This document shows, piece by piece, positions 1-5,113 of a DNA stretch of 5,113 nt. The stretch lies in contig JBAZPZ010000135.1 of assembly GCA_041645495.1 (NCBI GenBank), positions 1-5,113 of the forward strand. Reading direction: 5' to 3'. Position numbers and translations under genes: made by a program. Source of the stretch: 0-14-0-20-45-22 sp041645495. Its GTDB lineage: Bacteria; Fidelibacterota; UBA2242. The notes below the pieces were generated by a model. It worked only from the letters and a program-made list of their open reading frames with translations, was not told the DNA's origin and ran no database searches. Within the stretch, counting starts at the first letter, position 1. Every line of letters starts with the position of its first letter.

Positions 1-620
1 CGGCAAAGATACAGATCGATGCGATTCCCAATACAACTTACAAGGGCGTCGTTGCGGAAATCGCTCACAGCGCAACGACAAAAGGCGCAGGCACGCAGGA
101 ACAGGTGACCAATTTTGAAGTGTCCATTTCCGTTCTGGGACAAGATGCCCGGTTCCGCCCCGGCATGTCGTCAACTGTGGATGTCATTACGGATACTAAA
201 GAAAATGCGCTCGTCGTTCCGATTCAATCGCTGACCGTCCGCAATCCTGACGATACGGCTTCCGTCGCTTCCGCGTCGGACGATAAGAAGAAACCGGAGC
301 CGACAGCCGAGGAGCCCGAAAGGATCAAGAAGGCGAACGACGAAAATAATAAGGAAGAAGAGGTTGTCTTCGTCGTCGTTCAGCCGGAGAAAAAAGACAA
401 TCAGAAAAAAAGCATGATCAAAAAACAATCTTATCCGACAGCCGAACAACGTCCGGTGAAAATCGGAGTCAGCAGTGACACGAAGTTCGAAATCCTCAGC
501 GGATTACAGGAAGGCGAGGAAATCGTCATCGGAAGTTACAAAGCTATCAGCAAAGAGATAAAAGACGGCTCGCCGCTCAAAATCGGTGGACCGACAGATA
601 AAAAAGGAGAGACAAAATGA
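1..620 (+). CDS. Periplasmic adaptor (membrane fusion protein, HlyD/MacA type) of an ABC exporter, 5'-truncated by window edge
   Basis: The reading frame is open from base 3 to the TGA at 618-620, so about 205 C-terminal residues are visible and the N-terminus lies outside the window. The GTG at 105 is an internal valine, because the protein reads sensibly through it from the window edge. The fragment starts in the beta-barrel domain (AKIQIDAIPNTTYKGVVAEI, then FRPGMSSTVDVIT and ALVVPIQSLTVR). It ends in the membrane-proximal domain (VKIGVSSDTKFEILSGLQEG, then EEIVIGSYKAISKEIKDGSP). These are hallmark blocks of RND/ABC adaptors, which bridge the inner-membrane transporter and the outer-membrane duct. 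Between VPIQSLTVR and the VVFVV strand lies a Lys/Glu/Asp-rich stretch of about 38 residues (bases ~249-362), and a second Lys-rich stretch follows (~384-447); both look like disordered insertions compared with MacA. The stop overlaps the next start as ATGA. Family assignment is strong; which subfamily is less certain because the lipoyl and hairpin domains are not seen. Confidence 0.93.
   Translation, partial: AKIQIDAIPNTTYKGVVAEIAHSATTKGAGTQEQVTNFEVSISVLGQDARFRPGMSSTVDVITDTKENALVVPIQSLTVRNPDDTASVASASDDKKKPEPTAEEPERIKKANDENNKEEEVVFVVVQPEKKDNQKKSMIKKQSYPTAEQRPVKIGVSSDTKFEILSGLQEGEEIVIGSYKAISKEIKDGSPLKIGGPTDKKGETK
605..610 (+). promoter_or_regulatory. Ribosome binding site of the secreted-protein gene
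   Basis: AGGAGA lies 6 bases before the ATG at 617, inside the last codons of the adaptor gene. It is a strong Shine-Dalgarno match and supports the ATG that overlaps the adaptor stop codon. Confidence 0.7.
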
Positions 621-1546
621 AAAAGTACATGATAATTATTGCTGTGTTACTATTTTGCGCCTCACTTTACGGGCAACAGACGGACACCGGAAAAGACACA
701 ACGGCGACCGAGCCTACCGTTTCGACTTCGACCGATTCGACTGTTGAAGAAGAATTAGAAAAACAGGAAGAGCAGACTCTGGATGAGATCATGGAAGACC
801 AAGACTGGAAAAACAAGAGTCCGGATACGTCCGATGAAGATCGTCATTGGAAAAAAGACCGCGACGACGATTGGGGAAAAAAGCATAAAGGCGGTTTCTT
901 CAAAGGCGGCGGCGGCGGCTGGGATTGGTATTATCTTCCGCTGAATGTAGATGTCCTGAACACTCAACTAGCGACTATCGGATTACCGGCATTCGCCGAC
1001 CGAATGATTCTGAGCGGCGGCGGCGGCTGGGGTTTTATCGGTAAAGGAATTCGCGTCGGTGGTTTGGGCGCCGGCGGGTCGGTGTCTTCGTTTGGCACAC
1101 CGATAGGCGGGGATGACTCTCAGGTCGATGTTACATTATCGCTGTCCTATGGCGGATTTTTGATCGAGAGGGTTTTTCATCCGTTCAATAATTCCGAGAT
1201 TTACATGGGCGCGACGCTCGGCGGCGGTTCGACATCCATGAAATTTTCCAAATCCAGCGGTAAAATTGAATGGGGTGATATCTGGAACGACGGTTACTCT
1301 GGTGCAGATTCATCGACGTTCAATAATTACCAATCCGAGATGTTGTCCCATTTTTTCTGGGCGATGCCGAGTATCGGCTTCCGCTACAACATTTTCCGCT
1401 GGTTTGTGGTTGGCGCCAACGTCGGTTATTTTTATCAGCGCACCGACGAACAGAGATGGAAAATGGAAAACAAGGTCGTTGTTGACGTACCGAAAATCGA
1501 TTTTTCCGGAGTCATTTACCGCGTCAATTTCTATTTTGGTGGATAA
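617..1546 (+). CDS. Secreted protein of unknown function, charged N-terminus plus beta-rich C-terminal domain, in the ABC exporter operon
   Basis: I do not recognise a named family. The 309-residue protein begins with a signal peptide (MKKYMIIIAVLLFCASLYGQ); cleavage probably falls after about residue 19. The Cys at 14 is preceded by Phe and does not make a good lipobox, so a lipoprotein is unlikely. Residues ~21-92 are Thr/Ser-rich and then strongly acidic and charged, and probably disordered. Two glycine runs each followed by Trp occur at residues 97-102 and 134-138, and the second leads into GFIGKGIRVGGLGAGG. From ~103 to the end the pattern is alternating hydrophobic, glycine and aromatic residues, ending YRVNFYFGG, which suggests beta strands and possibly an outer-membrane-associated or periplasmic beta domain. 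It overlaps the adaptor gene by 4 bases and the ATPase gene by 1 base, so it is very probably made with the exporter. It could be an outer-membrane partner, a substrate-handling factor or a cargo-related protein; none of these is shown by sequence. Confidence 0.85.
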   Translation: MKKYMIIIAVLLFCASLYGQQTDTGKDTTATEPTVSTSTDSTVEEELEKQEEQTLDEIMEDQDWKNKSPDTSDEDRHWKKDRDDDWGKKHKGGFFKGGGGGWDWYYLPLNVDVLNTQLATIGLPAFADRMILSGGGGWGFIGKGIRVGGLGAGGSVSSFGTPIGGDDSQVDVTLSLSYGGFLIERVFHPFNNSEIYMGATLGGGSTSMKFSKSSGKIEWGDIWNDGYSGADSSTFNNYQSEMLSHFFWAMPSIGFRYNIFRWFVVGANVGYFYQRTDEQRWKMENKVVVDVPKIDFSGVIYRVNFYFGG

Positions 1547-2241
1547 TGAGCAATACGCTGATCAGTCTTAAGGACATCGTTAAAACATATCAGGTTGGCA
1601 GTGTCGAGGTTCACGCTCTCGGGGGCGTGAACCTCCAGATTCATACGAATGAATACGTCTCTATCATGGGCCCGTCGGGTTCGGGGAAATCGACACTGAT
1701 GAACATCATCGGCTGTCTGGATACGCCGACATCCGGCGTCTATGAACTCGACCAGATGCCGGTTCATGAAATGGACGATAACCAGCTCGCCGAAATCCGG
1801 AACCGCAAGATCGGGTTCGTTTTTCAGACATTCAATCTCCTGCCGCGCGCCAATGCGCTTCACAACGTCGAACTACCGCTGATTTACAGCGGCATTTCCG
1901 CCACCAAACGGAAAATCATGGCGGAAGAAGCGCTGGAAAAAGTTGGCCTTTCAGATCGCAAACATCACCGACCGAACGAATTGTCCGGCGGCCAGCGCCA
2001 ACGCGTCGCCATCGCCCGCGCCTTGGTCAACAACCCGTCGCTCATCCTTGCCGACGAACCGACAGGCAATCTCGATACGAAGACGGGCGAGGAGATCATG
2101 AAAATTCTCGACAATCTGCATCAAATGGGAAATTCAATCATTCTTGTCACGCATGAGAAAGAGGTCGCCGAGCACGCCCACCGGATCGTTCACATCCGCG
2201 ATGGAAACATCGCCGACGATGAAGTGTTGAGGAAAAATTGA
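1546..2241 (+). CDS. ABC transporter ATP-binding protein, MacB/LolD type
   Basis: This 231-residue protein is a complete single nucleotide-binding domain of normal length for the LolD/MacB/FtsE group. Visible motifs are the A-loop Tyr15, Walker A GPSGSGKST (42-50), the Q-loop Gln94 within FVFQTFNLLP, signature LSGGQ (146-150), Walker B LILADE with catalytic Glu171, D-loop GNLD (174-177) and switch His203. All key residues are intact, so it should hydrolyse ATP as a dimer on the cytoplasmic face and power the two permeases encoded next. The start ATG shares one base with the stop of the preceding gene (TAATG). A weak GGTGG lies 3 bases before it, so translation probably depends on coupling. 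E. coli MacB has this domain fused to the permease; here it is a separate polypeptide. The substrate is not predictable from this subunit, since LolD, MacB and antimicrobial-peptide exporters share these motifs. Confidence 0.97.
   Translation: MSNTLISLKDIVKTYQVGSVEVHALGGVNLQIHTNEYVSIMGPSGSGKSTLMNIIGCLDTPTSGVYELDQMPVHEMDDNQLAEIRNRKIGFVFQTFNLLPRANALHNVELPLIYSGISATKRKIMAEEALEKVGLSDRKHHRPNELSGGQRQRVAIARALVNNPSLILADEPTGNLDTKTGEEIMKILDNLHQMGNSIILVTHEKEVAEHAHRIVHIRDGNIADDEVLRKN
2229..2233 (+). promoter_or_regulatory. Ribosome binding site supporting a TTG start
   Basis: GAGGA lies 4 bases before TTG at 2238. No ATG or GTG occurs in this frame before codon 24, which would cut into the conserved N-terminal amphipathic segment of MacB-type permeases. 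The site and the family length together favour TTG. Confidence 0.5.
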
Positions 2242-3467
2242 TTTCGTTTTTTATCGGATTCTGGGAAAATGTCAAGATCGCCGTTCGCGCGCTGATTCAG
2301 AATAAAATGCGCGCCGTTCTGACGACGCTGGGCATCATCATCGGTGTACTGACGGTTGTCAGCGTCGCTTCGATCATCGAAGGTCTGAACAAAGGATTTG
2401 CCAAACAGATCGCCAGCCTCGGCAGCAACACGCTTTACGTTCAGAAGTTTCCGTGGGTTTCCGGCGACGAATGGTTCAAATACCGCAACCGTCCGAATAT
2501 CGAGATGAAAGACGCAGAGTATGTCCGGAAATACCTGAAATCGGTGGAAGCCGTTTCTCCCTCGACCGGAAGCCGGCAAAACTTGAAATACGCCGCGAAT
2601 TCTCTTCTGGAAATACGCGTTACAGGCGTGACGATGGAGTCGGAGAAAATCGAAGAATACAACATCGCCGACGGAAGATATTTTAATTCCATCGAGATCG
2701 AAAAAGAGAAGAACAACGCCGTCATCGGCTGGGAAATCATGGATAAATTGTTCGAAGGGCGGAATCCGATCGGCCAGCGCATGAAAGTCGGCGACGTCTC
2801 CTACACGGTCATCGGCGTCATGGGGAAACGCGGAAGTATCATGGGTGAAAGCATGGACTCCGAAGTCTATGTTCCCATCGGTTCGCTTCTGAAAAACTTC
2901 GGCGTTCACCGGAGCATTCAGATTGTTGTTAAAGTGCGCGACGCGGCTCAAGTAGAATCGGTAAAAGACGACGTCCGTTTTCTCATGCGGACATCGCGCG
3001 GCCTGAAACCGCACGAGGAGGACAATTTTTCGATCAATCAGCAGGAAGCCATCATGGAAATGTACAATAAACTGACGAGCGGATTGTACACGGCGGCTAT
3101 CGGGATCGGCGCGTTGTCCTTATTGGTCGGTGGAATCGGTATCATGAATATTATGCTCGTTTCGGTGGCGGAGCGGAAAAACGAGATCGGCATCCGGATG
3201 GCGCTGGGCGCAAAGCGAAAGGTCATCACCATTCAATTCATCATCGAGTCGGTCATCATCTGCACCATCGGCGGACTCATCGCCATTTTGCTGAGTTATG
3301 TTGTTTCACAGGTCATCTCAAAGGTCACGCCGTTCCCGTCGGTTGTTCCGCTCTGGTCGGTATTCATGGGCCTGGGATTTTCGACGTTCATCGGTCTGTT
3401 TTTCGGCATTTACCCGGCGCGGAAAGCCTCGAAACTCGACCCGATCGAATGTCTGAGATATGAATAA
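2238..3467 (+). CDS. ABC transporter permease, MacB type (MacB periplasmic core plus FtsX domain), first of two
   Basis: The 409-residue protein has the standard MacB permease layout: an amphipathic N-terminus and first membrane helix (~26-48, within LTTLGIIIGVLTVVSVASII), a large periplasmic domain (~50-280), then three helices near 284-309, 332-358 and 372-394. The FtsX-domain signatures are present: LLVGGIGIMNIMLVSVAER followed by NEIGIRMALGAKRK, which forms the cytoplasmic coupling region, and the closing YPARKASKLDPIECLRYE. By family knowledge such subunits do not form a classical channel; they pass ATP-driven motion to the periplasmic domains and the adaptor. The start is TTG and overlaps the ATPase stop as TTGA. 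The next permease is a paralogue, so the two probably pair as a heterodimer around the ATPase dimer. Broad function is secure; the cargo (peptide, lipid-like molecule, macrolide or siderophore) is unknown. Confidence 0.95.
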   Translation: MISFFIGFWENVKIAVRALIQNKMRAVLTTLGIIIGVLTVVSVASIIEGLNKGFAKQIASLGSNTLYVQKFPWVSGDEWFKYRNRPNIEMKDAEYVRKYLKSVEAVSPSTGSRQNLKYAANSLLEIRVTGVTMESEKIEEYNIADGRYFNSIEIEKEKNNAVIGWEIMDKLFEGRNPIGQRMKVGDVSYTVIGVMGKRGSIMGESMDSEVYVPIGSLLKNFGVHRSIQIVVKVRDAAQVESVKDDVRFLMRTSRGLKPHEEDNFSINQQEAIMEMYNKLTSGLYTAAIGIGALSLLVGGIGIMNIMLVSVAERKNEIGIRMALGAKRKVITIQFIIESVIICTIGGLIAILLSYVVSQVISKVTPFPSVVPLWSVFMGLGFSTFIGLFFGIYPARKASKLDPIECLRYE

Positions 3468-3481
3468 TTGGAAAGTAAAAA

Positions 3482-4705
3482 ATGAATTTTGAAGAGGGAA
3501 TTCGGCTGGCATTTCAAACCGTTCGCTCCAATAAACTGCGGACGGTTTTGACGACGCTCGGCATCGTCATCGGCGTCATGTCCGTGATCGGGATGATGTC
3601 GATCATCACCGCCCTGGACAAATACATGACCAACACGTTTTCGTCCATCGGCGGAAGCACATTCTGGATTCAGAAATTTCCCGCCGTTCAGATGGGACAC
3701 ATGGATCATAAATACTGGAATCGGAAAGACCTGACATTTCAACATGCCGAGATCATAAAAAAGCGCGCGCCGCTCGCCGTCAAAGTCTCGCCGGAAGCCG
3801 TGACTTTCGGCAAGCAGGTGAAATACAAGGAAGAAAGTACGAATCCCAACATTCAAGTTTATGGCGGGGACGAGGATTGGCTGGAAGTGAACGGAAGATA
3901 CATTGCCGAAGGGCGATTCTTCACCACTCAGGAAATCCTTCACCGTCAAAACGTTGTCGTCGTCGGAGCGGATATTGTCGATAAACTCTTTCCATTCAAA
4001 TATCCCATCGGCGAAATCATTAAAGTCGATAACGTTCCGCTGGAAATCATCGGCGTCATCGACAAAAAAGGTTCGTTCCTCGGCGGCAGTCAGGACAATA
4101 TGGTAACGCTTCCGTACACAACGTTCGTCAAAGCGTACGGACGGGAGCGCTCGATTTCCATCGCGGTCAAAGCCAAAAGTCCCGAACAGATTTTCGAGGC
4201 GATGGATCAGGTGGAAGGCGTTCTGCGGATGGCGAGAAAAGTGCCGCCGGGCGCCGACAGCGATTTTGAAATCATTACGGCGGATTCGATCATGGACACG
4301 CTGAAAAGTTTGACCGGATTCGTCTTCATCGCCGCCGTCGTCATCTGCGGGATTTCATTGTTGGTCGGCGGAATCGGCATCATGAACATTATGCTTGTAT
4401 CGGTGACGGAGCGGACGCGCGAAATCGGCATCCGAAAAGCCATCGGCGCCAAAAAGAAACACATTCTCAGTCAATTCATGACGGAAGCCATCGGCATCTG
4501 TCTGCTCGGCGGCGTCATTGGCGTCGGCCTGGGTGTTCTCATCGGCTTGCTCATCTCTTCGGCGTTGAAATTGCCGCCGACAATTCCCGTCTGGTCGATC
4601 TTTCTCGGAATGGGATTTTCTCTGCTCATCGGATTGGTCTTTGGCGTTTACCCGGCGATGAAGGCGGCCAAACTTGATCCGATCGAAGCGCTCAGATACG
4701 AGTAA
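3482..4705 (+). CDS. ABC transporter permease, MacB type, second of two
   Basis: The 407-residue protein has the same architecture as the gene before it: helix 1 at ~20-44, a periplasmic core at ~48-275, helices at ~278-306, 329-359 and 368-392, the LLVGGIGIMNIMLVSVTER block, the coupling motif REIGIRKAIGAKKK and the ending YPAMKAAKLDPIEALRYE. The start ATG has GGAAAG 6 bases upstream (3470-3475) and lies 14 bases after the previous stop, so it is the only junction in the operon without overlap. The two permeases share unusual local features in the periplasmic domain, notably IQKFP/VQKFP after the first helix and a KRGS/KKGS block followed later by RSIQIVVK/RSISIAVK, which points to an old tandem duplication. 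They have diverged widely elsewhere, which suggests specialised halves of a heterodimer and not redundancy. It is the last gene of the operon. Confidence 0.95.
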   Translation: MNFEEGIRLAFQTVRSNKLRTVLTTLGIVIGVMSVIGMMSIITALDKYMTNTFSSIGGSTFWIQKFPAVQMGHMDHKYWNRKDLTFQHAEIIKKRAPLAVKVSPEAVTFGKQVKYKEESTNPNIQVYGGDEDWLEVNGRYIAEGRFFTTQEILHRQNVVVVGADIVDKLFPFKYPIGEIIKVDNVPLEIIGVIDKKGSFLGGSQDNMVTLPYTTFVKAYGRERSISIAVKAKSPEQIFEAMDQVEGVLRMARKVPPGADSDFEIITADSIMDTLKSLTGFVFIAAVVICGISLLVGGIGIMNIMLVSVTERTREIGIRKAIGAKKKHILSQFMTEAIGICLLGGVIGVGLGVLIGLLISSALKLPPTIPVWSIFLGMGFSLLIGLVFGVYPAMKAAKLDPIEALRYE

Positions 4706-4714
4706 AATCCGACG

Positions 4715-4756
4715 AATTGAAAATTGTAAGTTGAAAAATATAAATTGAAAATTGCC
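4715..4756 (+). repeat. Three-unit 14-bp AT-rich tandem repeat
   Basis: Units start at 4715, 4729 and 4743. Units one and three share the 12-mer AATTGAAAATTG exactly; the middle unit reads AGTTGAAAAATA and matches 9 of 12. The array begins 9 bases after the stop of the last permease gene and runs into the hairpin that follows. It is noncoding as far as can be seen. It may be an intergenic repeat family of this genome, or simple replication slippage. Confidence 0.7.
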
Positions 4757-4795
4757 GGTTGGTGAGAAAGTTTTACTACCCACCAGCCGAGTTTT
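4756..4795 (+). terminator. Possible weak intrinsic terminator of the exporter operon
   Basis: CGGTTGGTG (4756-4764) pairs with CACCAGCCG (4781-4789) to form a 9-bp stem with one G-U pair and a 16-base loop. It is followed by AG and then only four T residues (4792-4795). Its position, 50 bases after the last stop codon, fits a terminator, but the loop is large and the T tract is short, so termination may be weak or need Rho. Confidence 0.42.
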
Positions 4796-4805
4796 AGCGT
4801 GATTT

Positions 4806-4937
4806 CTATTCCAGATAGACGCTGGTTCCGATGAAATATTCGGTTCCGGGAATCGGTTCGACATAGCCGAGTTTCTTCTTTTCGCCGGTCGCGCCCGGTT
4901 TGATCCAGTAAAATTCAACGAAACCAGCAGAGTCCCG
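4806..4937 (-). pseudogene. 3' remnant of a Cache sensor-domain gene
   Basis: Read on the minus strand, bases 4925 down to 4809 encode 39 residues ending in TAG (4808-4806): GFVEFYWIKPG, then a Lys-rich turn, LGYVEPIPGT, EYFIGTSVYLE. This matches from memory the conserved end of single-Cache extracellular sensor domains, where GFV-EYYW-KPG, then a KLxYV segment, then the WVIGTGVY block close the domain. Upstream in this frame the sequence (residues RRRDSA and before) loses similarity and meets a TAA at 4982-4980. No ATG lies between, so no complete gene exists here. The frame stops right at the domain end, so the parent was probably a stand-alone Cache protein or one ending with this domain. 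The 5' part seems to have been lost, perhaps when the plus-strand gene at 5004 came to lie here. No database search was possible; the match is by recalled motif. Confidence 0.68.
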
Positions 4938-4989
4938 ACGGCGGGAAACTTTCAATTCGCAGTGAAGTATAAAAACACGTTACTTGATT

Positions 4990-4994
4990 AGGAG
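4990..4994 (+). promoter_or_regulatory. Ribosome binding site of the last gene
   Basis: AGGAG lies 9 bases before the ATG at 5004. It is a good Shine-Dalgarno match and makes this start convincing even though only 110 bases of the gene are visible. Confidence 0.7.
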
Positions 4995-5003
4995 TTATAT
5001 TTT

Positions 5004-5113
5004 ATGAAGAAAAGAATCGGTTATATTTTTGGCATTGCCACTTTAGCGTTGATCGGCATAATCGTTACCGCGTCGATGTCACTTCCGGAGCGCGTCGTGC
5101 TTTATCAGGGCGT
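5004..5113 (+). CDS. Start of an unidentified membrane-anchored or exported protein, 3'-truncated by window edge
   Basis: Only the first 36 codons are visible. They read MKKRIGYIFGIATLALIGII, then VTASMSLPERVVLYQG. A positively charged start followed by a hydrophobic stretch of about 18-20 residues marks a signal peptide or single N-terminal anchor, so the rest should be outside the cytoplasm. The segment after it (SLPERVVLYQG) is too short to assign a family. The gene is about 300 bases after the exporter operon, has its own ribosome binding site, and follows a possible terminator, so it is probably a separate transcription unit. A clear promoter was not found: TATAAA at 4968-4973 could be a -10 element, but no matching -35 is seen at the right distance. 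Confidence 0.75.
   Translation, partial: MKKRIGYIFGIATLALIGIIVTASMSLPERVVLYQG

Noticed and set aside
617..676. Lipoprotein signal at Cys14 of the secreted protein
   Set aside because: The residues before the Cys are Leu-Leu-Phe, which lack the small residue needed at -1 of a lipobox, and a plain signal peptide fits better.
905..1030. GGC-repeat tracts at 905-919 and 1016-1027 as a DNA-level repeat element
   Set aside because: Both are in frame and encode the Gly-run-plus-Trp motifs of the secreted protein. They are explained by protein composition and not by a separate repeat.
1266..1571. Plus-strand 101-codon frame inside the secreted-protein gene
   Set aside because: It overlaps the beta-rich C-terminal coding region in another frame, has no domain or plausible ribosome binding site, and is explained by chance.
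2190..3014. Minus-strand open frame of 274 codons opposite the first permease
   Set aside because: It lies entirely antisense to the conserved permease and the end of the ATPase gene. Its composition (many His, Asp, Phe, Arg) is typical of the complement of the GTC/ATC/GAA-rich coding strand, and it has no domain or ribosome binding site.
4355..4918. Minus-strand open frame of 187 codons reaching from the intergenic region into the second permease gene
   Set aside because: It is antisense to the strongly conserved C-terminal FtsX domain, is rich in Arg/Asp/Asn with no recognisable domain, and uses a different minus frame from the Cache remnant. It is a shadow frame.
4968..4973. TATAAA as a -10 promoter element for the gene at 5004
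   Set aside because: No credible -35 hexamer lies 16-18 bases upstream. The nearest candidate (TTTCAA at 4950) is only 12 bases away, so a promoter call is not supported.

Overview
The window is a slice of a Gram-negative bacterial chromosome that is moderately GC-rich by eye and tightly packed. Most of it is one plus-strand operon for a MacAB-type tripartite ABC exporter. The type of adaptor (with Lys/Glu-rich insertions), the split ATPase and permeases, and a secreted beta-rich partner protein suggest a member of the FCB side of bacteria (for example a KSB1-, Calditrichota- or Marinimicrobia-like lineage). That placement is an inference of low confidence; no rRNA or other phylogenetic marker is present.

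Layout: (1) 1-620, the 3' part of a periplasmic adaptor (membrane fusion protein, HlyD/MacA type), cut by the window edge. (2) 617-1546, a secreted protein of unknown function with a charged N-terminal region, glycine-rich motifs and a beta-rich C-terminal domain. (3) 1546-2241, a complete MacB/LolD-type ATPase. (4) 2238-3467 and (5) 3482-4705, two paralogous MacB-type permeases. The first four genes are joined by stop/start overlaps (ATGA, TAATG, TTGA) and the fifth follows after 14 bases, so they are very probably co-transcribed and translationally coupled. (6) 4706-5003 is a short intergenic region holding a three-unit 14-bp tandem repeat, a hairpin that may be a weak terminator, and a minus-strand fragment encoding the last ~40 residues of a Cache sensor domain, which looks like a gene remnant. 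(7) From 5004 a new plus-strand gene with a good ribosome binding site starts and runs off the window; only its membrane-anchor or signal segment is visible.

How the parts would work: the ATPase dimer should drive a heterodimer of the two permeases in the inner membrane. By analogy with MacB these would act as mechanotransmitters that move substrate through the periplasmic adaptor toward an outer-membrane exit duct. No TolC-like outer-membrane factor is visible; it may lie upstream. The unknown protein sits between the adaptor and ATPase genes and is the least explained part of the system. The substrate cannot be told from the sequence.
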